From assembly GCA_039707465.1 (NCBI GenBank), contig CM077658.1:14142074-14206073 (forward strand): a stretch of DNA of 64,000 nucleotides. Direction: 5' to 3'. The notes beneath the pieces are model-generated. The model did no database searches, was not told where the DNA came from, and was given only the letters and a program-made list of their open reading frames with translations. The position numbers were made by a program, and so were the translations under genes. This document shows positions 10,411 through 23,311 of this stretch, piece by piece (within the stretch, counting starts at the first letter, position 1; each line of letters begins with the position of its first letter). Source of the stretch: Rhabdophis nuchalis. Lineage: Eukaryota > Chordata > Lepidosauria > Squamata > Natricidae.

Positions 10411-10645
10411 CTTTGTTTCCCCCCAAAATAAATCCTTCCTGGATAATAAGCCCAATTCAGCTTTTGAACGCATGCACTATAATAAGCCCTCCCTGAAAAT
10501 ATTGCAACACAGCAGCAGCCGTGAGATGACCACGCTTGCCGCCTACTGCACCTCAAAAATAATAAGACCTCCCCGAAAATAAGGCCCAGTGCTTATTTCA
10601 GGGGTCAAAAGAAAATAAAACCGTCTTATTTTTGGGGAAACACAG
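10411..10645 (-). mobile_element. Tc1/mariner-like MITE, inverted copy
   Basis: This is the opposite-orientation relative of the element at 9524-9760. It ends GGGGAAACACAG and has TA on both sides (10409-10410 and 10646-10647). Confidence 0.7.
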
Positions 10646-10734
10646 TACAAAGTGTCATAAAGCATCTCCCATAGTCAGTATCTGATGATTGTGTTATATA
10701 ACCTTACATGGGCTACTTCCAAGGCAGATATGTC

Positions 10735-11350
10735 ACATAAGACTCCTAGGGTTGAAAGGGACCTTGGAGGTCTTCTAGTCCAGGGGTCTCCAACCTTTGC
10801 AACTTTAAGTCTGAAGGACTTCAGCTCCCAGAAGCAAAGCTGGCTGGAGAAGTCTGGGAGCTGAAGTCCTTCAGACTTAAAGTTGCAAAGGTTGGAGACC
10901 CCTGTTCTAGTCCAACTCTCTGCTCAAGCAGGACACCCTATGCTATTTTAGACAAGTGGTTGTCTCATCTGTTTATGGAGATTCTCGGCCATCCAGGACC
11001 TGGTTGTCCCAAAAGTACTTTTTCAAGAGGCAACTGGACTTTGTAGGTTTTCTTTGAAGATGTTTCGCTTCTCACCCACAAAGCTTCTTCAGCTCTGACT
11101 GGATGGTTAAAACCAATTTCATTGTAAACAAGTACAATGACAATAAAGATTATGGTTATTATTATGGTCAGAATCCTTCCATTCCCCACCTTTTGCCTCT
11201 TGAAAAAGTGCTTTTGGGATGGCTCTTCTCTTTTTGAATGCCTCCAGTGATGGAGCACCGGCATCTTCTGAAGACAAGCTCTTCCATTGGTTGAGATTGC
11301 TCTCCCCATTAGGGATTTTCTCCTTAGTCCTAGGGTGCTTCTCTCCTTGG
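10735..11350 (-). mobile_element. CR1 LINE fragments interrupted by two other elements
   Basis: CR1-like sequence (GGGACCTTGGAGGTCTTCTAG) is split by the hAT MITE at 10781-10904. A second, unassigned repeat (about 10974-11221) carries GAAGATGTTTCGCTTCTCA and AAGCTTCTTCAGCTCTGACT. CR1-like sequence resumes near 11222-11350 (TTTGAATGCCTCCAGTGATG and TTTTCTCCTTAGTCCTAGG). Confidence 0.6.
10781..10904. mobile_element. Palindromic hAT MITE, 8-bp TSD TTCTAGTC
   Basis: A nearly perfect inverted repeat (CAGGGGTCTCCAACCTTTGC arms of about 50 bp) flanked by TTCTAGTC at 10773-10780 and 10905-10912. It is inserted in a CR1 fragment. Confidence 0.9.
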
Positions 11351-11905
11351 TTGGTTTCCGTCCTGGCTACCTGTTGTCTTTCGGGTGCGCTTCAAGGTGT
11401 TGGTTATCATCTTCAAAGCGCTCCATGGCTTGGGACCTAGCTACCTGTGGGATCGCATCCTGCCCCATACATCCGATTCGCTCCCACAGAGAGGGACTTC
11501 TCCGGGTGCCCTCCACCAGGCAATGCCAGCGGGTGACGCCCAGGGGAAGGGCCTTCTCTGTGGCGGGCCCAACCCTCTGGAACGACCTACCCCCCGAACT
11601 TAGAACAACTACGGACCTCCACTCCTTCCGTCAAAAACTAAAAACTCATTTCTTCTGCCTGGCCGGCTTGGCTTAATCGACCCATTAACCTCAAGCTGAA
11701 TACTCAAATTGTTTTATTAGGGATTTTTAGGGGTATTAGTTTTTAGATAGTTGGGGATTTTAGCGCAGGGTATAGGTTTAATTCATTTTAAATTTGTATG
11801 ATAATGTTTGTTGGTTTTAATATATGTGTATTTTTAATTCCCTGTGCACCGCCTCGAGTCCCTTCGGGGAGAGAGCGGTTTACAAATTAAATTATTATTA
11901 TTATT
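11287..11905 (+). mobile_element. L2/CR1-clade LINE 3' part with RT C-terminus
   Basis: It encodes the end of a reverse transcriptase ORF ([17 protein letters not shown], then LHSFRQKLKTHFF) followed by a 3'UTR with CCGCCTCGAGTCCC and an ATT repeat tail. This is the wording typical of L2-type LINE ORF2 C-termini. The ORF is a 5'-truncated remnant. Confidence 0.8.
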
Positions 11906-12649
11906 ATTATTTCTTATCTTGCCTTTTGGGTGCTTTAAGAACTCTTCAAGCATGTTACAAAGCTCTGTTGTTGTTGAAGGAAGGAATTGAGGAATCTGGT
12001 AAGGAAATCTCTCTGAAATGACAACCCACGAGATCACGGGTTGTTAGTCCGATATAAAATGTGACCCTGACTCCGTCCCTGTCAATTTTATAGAAGTCCC
12101 TTAATGGTTGTGCCATTAGGCCTGCTGATCCCACAGGACCAATGATATATTGAGGACGCTCCATTGCTGTTGATATCAGCTGTTCTCTCTCAGCCTTTTT
12201 GTTTTCTAAAACCACTTTTAATAATCCTAATTGTTTTTTATATATTGGTTTTTAGTCCCCCTGTACACCGCCCAGCCACTTGTCCATATACATTTGATGA
12301 GTAAAGAAATGAGACCTCTGGTGCACGCACAGCCTTTGGCCGAAATGCATCATCTCAGCACAAAGAAATTTGCTTTTTAAATAATCACTATATTTTCAGG
12401 AGTGGGATTTGCATTATTCCTGGAGTTGAGAGGATTGATCCAAAACCTGCCCAGCTGGCTTCAAGGCCTAAGGTAGGAGTAAAACTCCCAAGTCTCCTGG
12501 CTTCTTGCCCAGTGCCTTTCACTTCCCGAGAAACCGACTTTCATAGACTAGATTACAAAATCAAAACACATTCCAGGCGTAGTAGCAGATTCTCTTCCAT
12601 GCCGTTGCCAAAAAAAACCACATGGTCACATTGCTCAAAGTGCCCAGAG

Positions 12650-13180
12650 CTGCTGATTCTGTTCTACAGAGGAATCATGGAGTCTGTCATCTGCACTTCT
12701 ATAACTGTCTGGTTTGGCTCTGCAACCCAACAAGGCAGACACAGACTTCAACGGATAATTAGAAATGCGGGAAAACCAATTGCAGCCAACCTGCCTTCCA
12801 TTGAGGACCTGTACACTGCACGAGTCAAAAAGAGGGCTGGGAAAACATCTAGATTTACTAAGATTATTACTATTCTTCTTCTCTTCCTTCCTAGTATCTA
12901 TCTCTCCCTACTTATCACTATAACCATCTTGCTTGCATCTTTCCATTTACATTTTTATTTGCTTCCTAATACGATTTGATTGCTTATTAGTAACACTTGA
13001 CTATCACTAAGTGTTGTATCTTTTTACTCTTGATGAATGGATTTTATTTCTCCTTATGTACACTGAGAGCATCTGCACCAAAGACAAATTCCTTGCGTGT
13101 GTTCAATCACACTTGGCCAATGAAGAATTCTATTCTATTCCATTCCATTCCATTCTTGAGTCTATTTATTCTATTTGAGA
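12650..13180 (+). mobile_element. LINE ORF2 3' fragment with (ATTCY)n tail
   Basis: The frame reads YRGIMESVICTSITVWFGSA and then NLPSIEDLYTARVKKRA, a C-terminal LINE reverse transcriptase pattern. It ends in TTCTATTCTATTCCATTCC. A second fragment of the same family is at 16665-16860. The LINE clade is not certain. Confidence 0.65.
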
Positions 13181-14149
13181 CCATCTCAAAGGTGTTTCAG
13201 AGGGTTCCACTCATACGATCCAACCACCCCATTATCACTCCCTCATCTTCTTGTGCCGTATCTGTCATTGGATGTTGGCGATCCTATTTTTATCAACAAC
13301 TGCACCAAAAAGTGCTGCTGAGTTTTGTCCAAACCGGCCCTTTAGATTTTGAAGCCAGGATGTTCTTCTTCTGCTTGGACTTAATTTGCCTTCAATCTTT
13401 CCCTGGAGGATTAAGTGAAGGTTGCCGTATTTTTCTGGGTGGCGCATCCCATGTCCAAATTAAGTCTAACTTTCGCTTTTCTATGGTTTCGATGATTTGC
13501 TTTGGCTTCCCCAGGGGGAATTTCACCTCCTCGTTTCTGATGTTGTCCACCCAGCTGATAAGTAACAGCCGCCCGCAAATCCACATTTCAAATGCGTCTC
13601 GTCTCAAGAGGCTTTCTGTCAAGAGTCCGGCTGCCTACTCCGTAGAGCAGGACAGAAGAGAGGTCTGAATCACTTCCTCAGCCTGTGGCAAATGATCCAA
13701 GCTTTTAGTCCAAGGGCTTATGTCAAGAATGCCTCTGCTGCACCTGAGAAAAAAGTCAAGGGGCTCTTTTGCAAGCCAAGCCCCCTGCAATCAACCAAAG
13801 GAAATAGGAGCCGCAAAGTGGCACCTCACAGTTGCTTCCTGGAGCCCAGGACTATTAGATGTGGAAGGCCAGCAAAACAAGCCTGATGTTCGGATGAGAT
13901 TAACCACCTGCTAAATGGCTTTCTGGCTGCACATCTCAACCGGCAGTCCCTGACAAACCTAGCAGTCAGTTTCCCCACCGGCTGATGTGCTTGCTTCCTC
14001 CTAACCGTGGACTCCGTGGATGAAGTCACTGAGATTTGTCTCGGCCGATGCGGATCCGCCGAATCAAAGCAAAGCATTGGATTTTAGGAGCGCCCGGGGC
14101 TCACCCCCCTCAGGTGGGACCCAAGCAGGATCTCAAGGCGAGAAGAAAG

Positions 14150-14840
14150 AACTTTATTTTTCCTCCAAAAAGTCATTTATTGAACTTGTCTTTAAACATT
14201 ATTCAAAAATGAGAGAGTTAAGATTCTAAATAAAAACGAAAAGAAAAAAAAATAGGTGTGGTGTGAACACAACCTCCCCTCCGACTAAAAAGGAACTGTC
14301 TCAACCGTAAACATGCTCCACCACACTGCGTAACAATGCCGCCCCTCCCCAGACGGGGAAGGGGGGCCTTTGCAACCTCCCCCACCCACGGCACAGGAGG
14401 AGGGCGGCAGTTTGGCATCTCTCACGGCCCGCCCGCCCCTTCCATCTTTCCCCGCCAGGCATGGATTCCTGCAAAATCCCAGGAGGATTTCCCCCCGCCC
14501 CCGCCCTACGGTCTTGCGCTCTCCGAAGCCTTGGGAAGGGGAGTCTCTGAGCTCTGAAGCGGGAGGAAAGGCGGGATTCGCGCTTCTGCTCGCCCAAGTG
14601 CAAAAAGAGACTTGTGCAGGAAGGAAGTGGTACTGTAACTTTTGAACTTGTAAGGGGACTAACTGGCCCGGGGCTAGGATGCATCCCGTCCCGCTTGGCG
14701 TGGAGGCGTTTTTGTCAGCAAAGAGCTCTCGGAGGAGGTGGAGGAAGAGACGGGCCGAAGGGAGAAAAGTAAAAAAAGCAGCCGCCCTTGCTTGGTTAGC
14801 CCCGGACGGGCGCCGTGAAGCGAGAGTGGTCGAAGCCCTG
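14150..14840 (-). other. EDC4: EDC4 3'UTR and polyadenylation region
   Basis: The GC-rich untranslated region follows the EDC4 stop. Two AATAAA signals on the minus strand (plus-strand TTTATT at 14176-14181 and 14153-14158) lie about 660 nt from the stop and mark the likely 3' end. The ORFs here on either strand show no family motif. Confidence 0.7.
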
Positions 14841-17800
14841 TTAGGCCATGTTGTGTGTGACCAGGCCTTGCAGCATGATCATCAGGCGACGGGCGGGCTT
14901 GCTCACGTTGTTGTGAGGCTCCACCTGCAGGAACTGGAAGAGTTTCTGGCGCACCTGGTTCATCACCGAGCCCATGTGGTCGCGGGTGATGGGGTCGCTG
15001 TGGTCGAGGTGCATCACCGCCTCCTCCAGGTAGCTACGGGGGGGGGGGGGGGGGGGGAAGCGGAGGGTGAGAAGATAAGACAGCCCAGATCAAGCAGGTC
15101 ATTTCTAGCTACAGTATGGTCAAGGAAAGCCTGAGATCAGTGGTGAAATGCAGCCGGTTATATCCGGTTCGGGAGAACCGGTAGCAATGGCGAGGGGAGG
15201 CTCCGCCCAATCACCCGGATGTCGTCACCTCCCGTTTTTGACGCTCTGCACCTACACTGACAGCTGGCAGATATGGCTCCGCATGCCATCTGTGGCATGT
15301 CTGCCATAAGTTCACTATCATGGGGGTATAGCTCCCTTTAAAGGTAAAGGTTCCCGATGTATATATGTGCTAGTCATTCCTGACTCTAGGGCAGGGGTGT
15401 CCAAACTTGGGAACTTTAAGACTTGTGGACTTCAACTCCCAGAATTCTCCAGCCAGCATAGCTGGCTGGGGAATTCTGGGAGTTGAAGTCCACAAGTCTT
15501 AAAGTTCCCAAGTTTGGACACCCCTGCTCTAGGGGGTGGTGCTCATCTCCGTTTCAAAGCCGAAGAGCCAGCACTGTCCGAAGACGTCTCTGTGGTCAAG
15601 TGGCCGGCATGACTAAATGCCAAAGGCACATAGAACACTGTTACCTCCCCACCAAAGGTGGTTCCTATTTTTCTACTTGCATTTTTATGTGCTTTCGAAC
15701 TGCTAGGTTGGCAGAAGCTGGGACAAGTCACGGGAGCTCACTCTGTTCCGCGCCGCTAGGGATTTGAACCGCCGAGCTGCCGACCTTTCTGATCAATAAG
15801 CTCGGTGTCTTAGCCACTGAGCCACCGCATCCCCACGTATCCTTTCCTGTACAAAGCCCCAAATTTTACTCACTTGAGTTTGAGCTCTGTCCGGGAGCCT
15901 AAATCTGAAGACAGCTGCTGAATGAGAGACAGAAGGACTGGCTGGGACAGAGGACAAGGGTCCTGTCCAAACACTTGCTGAGCATCAACTGTCTCACAGA
16001 CATAGAGGACCAGGTTCAAATCAGCTGCAGTGAGCGCCTGCAAGAGCGAAAAGAGGCATACGGGAGATCCAGAGGAATGCGGGGACATTTCCAATATAAA
16101 CCAGGCAAGGAAAGGACACAATTCAAGTCAAGGAGGAGGCATACCTGTTGGAAGGCTTGGTTCAGGTGTCCCTGCTGCAAAAGCTGCAGCATGTGAGCCT
16201 GCTGGGACTGGAAGTCTAGGTGGGTGGCAGGGATGGGCGTGCCTGCAGCGGAGCGCATGGCCTGCATGATGCTGGAGGTGACAGCCGCCTGCTGCTCCTT
16301 CATGGCCGTGCTCACCTCCCCCTTGATGACTCGCTGCACCTGAGTCAAGATGGACTCTTGCATGCTGGGCAAAAGGGGGGAAGAGAAGAAAAGAGCTCGC
16401 AAGGAGGCTGTAGGACCAAGGACGCAGAACACACGGGACAAACACATGGTTTTTTGCACTCAGCGCTTCTTCTTCTTGGGTATGAGTCACGGTGGCACAG
16501 TGAGTAGAATGGTTAGGCTACTTCCGCTGCCTGCAATTTGGCCGATCAAATCTCACCAGGCTCAAAGTTGACTCAGCCTTCCCTCCTTTCGAAGTGGGTC
16601 AAATGAGGTCCCAAAATTGTTGGAGGCAATATGTTGACTCTGTAAACCACTTAGAAAGGGCTGTAAACCAACCTGCCTTCCAGAGGACCTGGACCCTGCA
16701 CGAGTCAAAAAGAGGCCTGTGAAAATATCTACAGACCCCTTGCATCCTGGACATCAATTGTTCCAACTTCTACCCTCAAAAGGACGCTATAGGGCACTGC
16801 ACACCAGAACAACTAGACACAAGGACAGTTATTTCCCCGAATGCCATCACTCTGCTTAATGAATAATTCCTACAGCACTGTCCTGCAACCGTTCTTCGTA
16901 TGTTTTAGCCTCCAGTCCCCTAATCCTCTTCGTTGCTCTTCTCTGCGCTCTTTCTAGAGCAAAGGTTTTCAAACTTGGCAATTTTAAGACTTGTGGACTT
17001 CAACTCCCACAGCGGCTGGAGAATTCTGGGAGTTGAAGTTAACTCCCAGAATTAAAGTTGCCAAGTTTGGGGACCCGTTCCAGAGTCTCTACATCTTGTT
17101 TACATCGTGGCCGTATTCCAAGTGTGGCCTTACCAAGGCGTTATAAAGTGGTATTAACCCTTCACGTGATCTTGATTCTATCCCTCTGTTTATGTAGCCT
17201 AGAACTGTGTTGGCTCTTTTGGCAGCTGCTGCACACTGAATCTTGTCTGCGGTTTACCAAAGGGACCCATGACCTTAGTTCTGTGGAAGTGCACCATGGC
17301 CTCTGCCACAATAGGTGATAATCAACTCCTCCTGCAGGGGGCGCCCACCTAGGTTCCCACACACTCACTTGCCCACAATGACGTGAAGCTGATGCTGGAT
17401 CTCAGAATGCACACTGGCTGTAATGGCGGATGTCATTTGGTCAGTTGCACTTTGGAAAGAGTTGACCATCTGCCGGAGTTGGCCCAAGAGAGAGTCCCGG
17501 GCTTCTTGTTCCCGCGCCTTCTTAGTCTTCAGCTGAGCCTCCAACTGCAGAATATCTATGGGAGAGGATTGATCAATGTCCACTGGGGAGACTCAAGCCA
17601 ATTTTCTCGTGCCCCTCATTTCCCAGCGCTGCTTCTCATCGTCTTTGCTTACAATCCCTGGTATCCTTGGGTTACAACCGGTTTCTTATCAACCCGTTCA
17701 AAGTTACAACGGCCTTGGAAAGTAAACTCGCAACCCCTTCTCAGGAGTGGATTTAGACTTATGACCGTGTGGTTCCCCTTACTGACCACTGCCACTTTTG

Positions 17801-20800
17801 TAATGATTGTCGTAAAAATAATGGTAAAAATTGAGTCTGGTCACGCGGTGACTTGGCTTACAACCGCAAAGACCTACGACAGGGGTGTCAAACTCGAGGC
17901 CCGTGGGCCGAATCCGAATGTAGCCCTCCTGAGCTCCGTTTTCACTGGAGGGCTTGCAGGAGGCTGTCGCAGCCTCCCCCAAGTTCCATTTTTGCCGGCA
18001 CTTGGACCACCACAAGCCTCCCCGACACAAGTGACGTCAAGCCGGCCATGCCCCCCCCGCCCCCCCAAATCAAACCCTGATGGACATAGGGCCTCCCAAC
18101 GCAGAGGTTCCACTGTTAAGAGTCACACCCTGTCATCCCAAAAGCCGTTCAAGTGACATTTGTTTCACCTGCTTTGGTAAAGCGTTGCTCCTAATTCCCG
18201 AGTTGGGAGCAAACAGTTGGGAAAGAGAAGGGCGATGAGAAACAACCTACATTCTTGGGTGCCTTGCTTGAAGGTGTCGTTGATCTGCTGGAACATAGAC
18301 TGGCAGCTCTTCTCGAACGCAGGCAGAACTATGCTTTGGAAGGCCTCTCGGAATGCTGTCTGCATGGGCACCTGTAAGGTATCGGTGGCCGCCCGGGCGA
18401 TGGTGTCGGTAAGGTTCTGCAAAGCAACGAGGCAGAAACCCCCCAGGATTAGCAAAAGGATCTCCACGTAACAGAAGTTACTAAAGAAGTGCCCCCTCCC
18501 ACACACACACACACACTCTTTTTGGCTGAAGTGGTAGGTCAGCGTTCCAAATATCATCCAGAATTAAAATCAGAGTCCAAGGCAGAGCTTTCCTCAAAGT
18601 TCCAATTTAATAAGAGAGACATGTTGTTACAATCTGTGGGAAACCCGAATCTGAAAGCTTCCTAGTTTTCCCCACCTAGTTGAAAGTTCAAGTCCTTGTC
18701 GTCCCCCCCCCCCCCTACACCCACAGGTTCATCACATGGTCCAATCTTTCACTGCCACGCTGGCATTGCCACCCATCCCCTTCCGGTTAGGTGCAGAGGT
18801 GCAAAGACAAAGGATGACCTTGGGCTTCTAGAAAGGAATGTTTTATGTTGACAACAACATTCTACTCCTTTACTATTCCCCCTCCCATTTACTCCACTAA
18901 TGAAAACACCATAGAAAGGAAAGAGGGAGAGGGGGTGTGTGGCAGGCCAAAGTTTCTAAAAGGCATATGACTGCAGGCCTGACACGCTAATCCTGCTGCT
19001 GTCTGAAGGCTGTTTATGCTGGTAGTCCTTGACTTGCAACCATTTATTTAGCGATTGTCTGACATGAAGATGTCACGGAAATAAGTGAATGATGACCGGA
19101 GCTGCATCCCTAGAGATACATGATCAAAATAGGTGTGCTTGGCAAACAGCAGGTACTTACAATGGTTGCGGCATCCTGGGGTCATGTGACTGCCATCTGT
19201 AGCTATAGCAACACAATCAACCAATTGCCCCCAACAATCTGGGTCCTCGTTTTACCGACCTCAGAACGATGGAAGGCTGAGCCAATCTTGAGCCTGGTGA
19301 GATTCAATCTCCCAAATTGCAGGCAGCCGGCAGTCAGCAGAAGTAGCCTGCAGTACTGCACTTTCACCACTGCGCCATTGTGGCTCATTCTCTGTAACTT
19401 TCTCAGATGGCTTCTGACAAGTCAACAAGGAAAGTGGGATTGGCTTAACCGTCGTGCCGTTCACTTAACAGCTGCAATGGTTGTAAAATTTGGTGCAACT
19501 AATTTAGGATCTGCCTTGCTTAGCAATGGAAATTCTCATGCCAACTGTGGTCGTAAGTTGAGGACTACCTGTAGCTTCAGGCTGAGTAGGTGCGACGCCT
19601 GAACAGAAGAGCCAGCATAGAATGTGCTCATACATGCTCCAAAACGGGTGTCAGTCATCACATAGAGAACTGGGAGAGAAATCTCCTCTTGGAAGCTTCT
19701 CACCTTTGATTTCACCAGTTTGGCAATGTTCTCCTTCAGAGTTCCTTCGATGGCTGTTAGCTTATTCGCAATAGTGTTACTCAGCTGTCCAGTGATGGGA
19801 TCCAAGCTCTTAGATACACCTGGTAAACAAAAAGAGGAAAGCGGATCCTTTATGTTGGGAATAACCAGATAGGAGATGAACCCTCTCTGAAAACGGAGGG
19901 AAGGCAACACATACAGCTCCAGATATTGGACAGCACCTTCCTGCATCCTTCATCTTGCCCCGGTTAGCTCCAATTCATTGCAGTTTAACAATATATGTTG
20001 TCCATCACAGCTATGAACTGTAAACATTCATATTCTTTTCTCTTGGAGGGAAGGAGGGAGGGAGAGAAAGGAAGAGGGAAAGAAAAGGAAAGAAAGAGAG
20101 AAAGAAAAGGAGAGAAAGAAAGAGAAAGGAAGGAAGGGAGAAAGAGAAAGGAAGGGAGAGAAAGAGAAAGGAAGGGAGAGAGAAAGAGATAGAAAGAAAA
20201 GGAGAGAGAGAGAGGGAAAGAGAAAGAAAGGAAGGGAGAGAGATAGAAAGGAAGGTAGGAAGTGAGAGAGAGTAAAGAGAAAGAAAGAGAGGAAAGGAGA
20301 GGGAGAAAGGAAAGGAGAAAGGAAGGAAGGGAGAGAGAGAGGGAGGGAGGAGGAAAGGAGGGAGGGAGGAAGGGGTGAATAGGTGCTACCAAGGAGAATG
20401 AGAAATGCTTCTCATGGGAAGTCCTTGGAATTCAGATCAGGCCCTTAAACTAGCTTCCATCTTTTTTTCCTGGAGCGTCTAACTTCGCATCCAGAGCCTG
20501 GAGGGAAATGAGCCTAAGGGAGACAGGACTTCCATTTCAACATGTTCTCCCTGCAGGATGCTTTGCAAGCAATTCATCATCCTCTGCGCAAGACTTACAC
20601 GGGGGGACTGTCTTTTTCATCTCCTCGCGGATGGTCCTCTCCAGCCGATTGCAGGCGGCCGTAGAGAGGGACTGGGAGAGCTGCTGGGACAGGTGCTCTT
20701 GCAGCTGCCCACTGCGCTGCTGACCTTCGGCCAGAGCCTGGTCCAGCCTCCGCTCTGAAACGAAGAGTTAAGGAACACGGAAAAGAAAAGGGGTGCACAG

Positions 20801-23311
20801 ACAGCAGCACTTAAGACTTATATACCGCTTCATAATGCTTTTACAGCCCTCTCTAAGCAGTTGACAGAGTCAGCCTCTTGCCCCCCAACAATGTGGCTCC
20901 TCATTTTTACTGACCTCGGAACGCTGAGCCGGTCAGGATCGAACTGGATCAAATTAGCCTGCAATACTACATTCTAACCACCGGGCTACAACGGCTCTCG
21001 GTTAGCCTTAATGGCAAAACTCCAGATATATCACTTAGAAAGGCTTGACTTGACAGCCAGTTTGATGTAATGGTTAAGACATCGGGCTAGAAGGCGCACG
21101 GAATGTTGTTACCTTCCCACCCAAGGTGGTCCCTATTTTCCGACTTCCATTTTTACGTGCTTTCGAACTGCTAGGTTGGCAGAAGCTGGGACAAGAAACA
21201 GGAGCTCACTCTGTAACGCAGCACTAGGGATTCGAACCGCTGAACTTTCTGATTGACCAGCTCAGCATCTTAGCCCCTGCATCTTTTTACAACCCTGTAA
21301 TCTTTTCAATATCTAGTTCTGAGGTATAAATGCAGCAAGTAGGGAAAAAAAAAACACCACTAACTACGTCAAGCAAACAGGCCCATCTCCTCCTTCTTCC
21401 AGCCCAAGTACATTCGTGTGCGTGCTTGCGTGTAGACGCATGACACTCTACAGTTTTGACGACCATCTTCAAAGCGCTCCATGGCTCGGGACCTAGTTAT
21501 ATGCGAGACCGTCTCCTGCCCCATACATCCCTTCGACCGATCCGCTCCCACAGAGAGGGCCTTCTCAGGGTGCCGTCGGCCGGGCAATGCCGACTGGCGA
21601 CACCTGGGGGAAGGGCCTTCTCTGTGGCGGGCCCTGCCCTTTGGAACGATCTACCCCCTGAACTTCGTACCATCTCGGACCTCCGCCTCTTCCGCCAGTG
21701 TCTAAAGACACACTTTTTTCACCAAGCCGGCCTAGCGTAACCTCCGCTGTGACTATTTTAGACAGTTTTAATTTTGGGGATTTTAATTGGATTTTAGCGC
21801 AGGATGGGTATTTAATATGCTTTAAATTTTGTATTTTGATTTTGTACATGTTTTTATATTCCTGTGCGCCGCCCTGGGTCCTCTTCAGAGAAGGGCGGGG
21901 TATAAATCTAATTAAAATGAAAAAATGAAATGAAAGTGTGCCACTACTGCGATCACCAAACCCAGGGTTGGGAATGGGACAAACTCCGGTTAGCCCCTTC
22001 TGAGAGGATACGCTCCTGCTCCTGCTGGGAGTCGATTACCCGCTCGATGTGACCCATAAGGGAGCTCTGGACGGCATCCAGGTGATCGGCCAGCCTTTGC
22101 ATCAGCTCCATCTGATTTTGTCTCAGTTCAGCAATCTCCCTCTGCTGGGTCCTGAGCAGAGACATCAGCTCCTCCTGGTATTCAGGAGCACCCTGGAAGG
22201 AGAAGGCACAAGATAAACATCAGCCTGCTGTGATTTTGAGGCACCACGGTAGTTAGAATGTAGTATTGCAGGCTAATTATGCCAGCAGTTCGATCCTGAC
22301 CAGCTCAAGGTTGACTCAGCCTTCCATCCTTCCGAGGTGGGTAAAACGAGGACCCAGATTGTTGGGGGCAAGAGGCTGACTCTGTAAATCGCTTAGAGAC
22401 GGCTGTAAAGCACTGTGAAGCGGTATATAAGTCTAAGGGCTATTGCTATTTTCAGTGGATCTTGCTGTTGTATTCAGAGGAAATCCCATTGTCCCTCGGG
22501 TAGGGAATGAACTGGTGGACAAGTCATTTGGGAGAAAGGCAGAAAAATATTCATACATGATGCAAACAAAGAAACATTTGGGAAGGAGCATTTATTTCAA
22601 TTAAGGTCTGGGGCCTTGGGATCAGAAGAACTACAGGGAATGTCCATGTTCTAATTTGCCTTGATACAGATTTCAAAATTAATCTATTGTACCACTTTGA
22701 AATACATCAGCGTGGCTAGGCTTAACGTAGGCTGGATTGAGAGGCAATTATTCCAACAGCCTTACTTTCTCTCGATAGAAAGAAGTAATCAGGTAAACAG
22801 ATAAACTTTTAAGCAATAGTAAATAGCACTTAGGACTTATATACCGCTTCACAGTGCTTTACAGCTTGCTCTAAAATGGTTTACAGAATCAGCCTATTTC
22901 CCGCAACAATCTGGGTCCACATTTTATCCACCTGGGAAAAATGGAAGGCTGAGACAACCTTAAGCTGATGAGACTCGAACTGCCAAACTGCCGGCAGCCG
23001 GCAGTAGTAGCCTGTAGTACTGTACTCTAACCAGTGTGCCGCCACGGCTCTTAAGGTAACTATAAAGTTTTAAATTCTTAAGACAAACATGATCTTTGAT
23101 GCAAATGATCAATATCTAGGGACAGAGCCCTAACAACTGACATTATTGCACAATTTAATTTCATCCCACAATTCTAAACCTCTGCAATTTTGGAGGAAGG
23201 GATAGGAACAGAAAGGCATTCCTTATTGGGGGAAGAGAAACTGCAAAATAAATTTAAAAAAAGTTTGCACCAACCTGCTGATCGAAGGACCTTGGGGACG
23301 GTGGCGCATCC
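14841..23311 (-). CDS. EDC4: EDC4 exons 21-29: coiled coil and C-terminal domain (residues about 928-1400)
   Basis: Exon 21 is only 37 nt ([12 protein letters not shown]). Its phase fits exons 20 and 22 exactly. Exons 22-24 encode a coiled coil ([60 protein letters not shown]). Exons 25-29 encode the helical C-terminal domain ([80 protein letters not shown]) that in other species binds the decapping complex and drives P-body localisation. The stop is TAA (plus 14841-14843). The exon 22 donor is a weak GTATCC. The exon 29 acceptor tract is a run of 20 C on the transcript strand. Confidence 0.93.

Larger units (their letters stand above)
8061..14149. other. NRN1L-EDC4 intergenic region
   Basis: About 6 kb between the NRN1L 5' end and the EDC4 polyadenylation region. 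It contains LINE 3' ends (8430-8665, 11287-11905, 12650-13180), a mariner-type MITE pair (9524-9760 and 10411-10645) around a hAT element (9822-10253), and a nested CR1/hAT/unassigned-repeat cluster (10735-11350). In 8670-9470 and 13200-14100 I recognise neither a gene nor a repeat. Confidence 0.55.

Noticed and set aside
11287..11676. 129-codon frame as a host gene
   Set aside because: The C-terminal LINE reverse transcriptase wording (WNDLPPEL...LKTHFF) and the downstream LINE 3' end show it is a truncated LINE.
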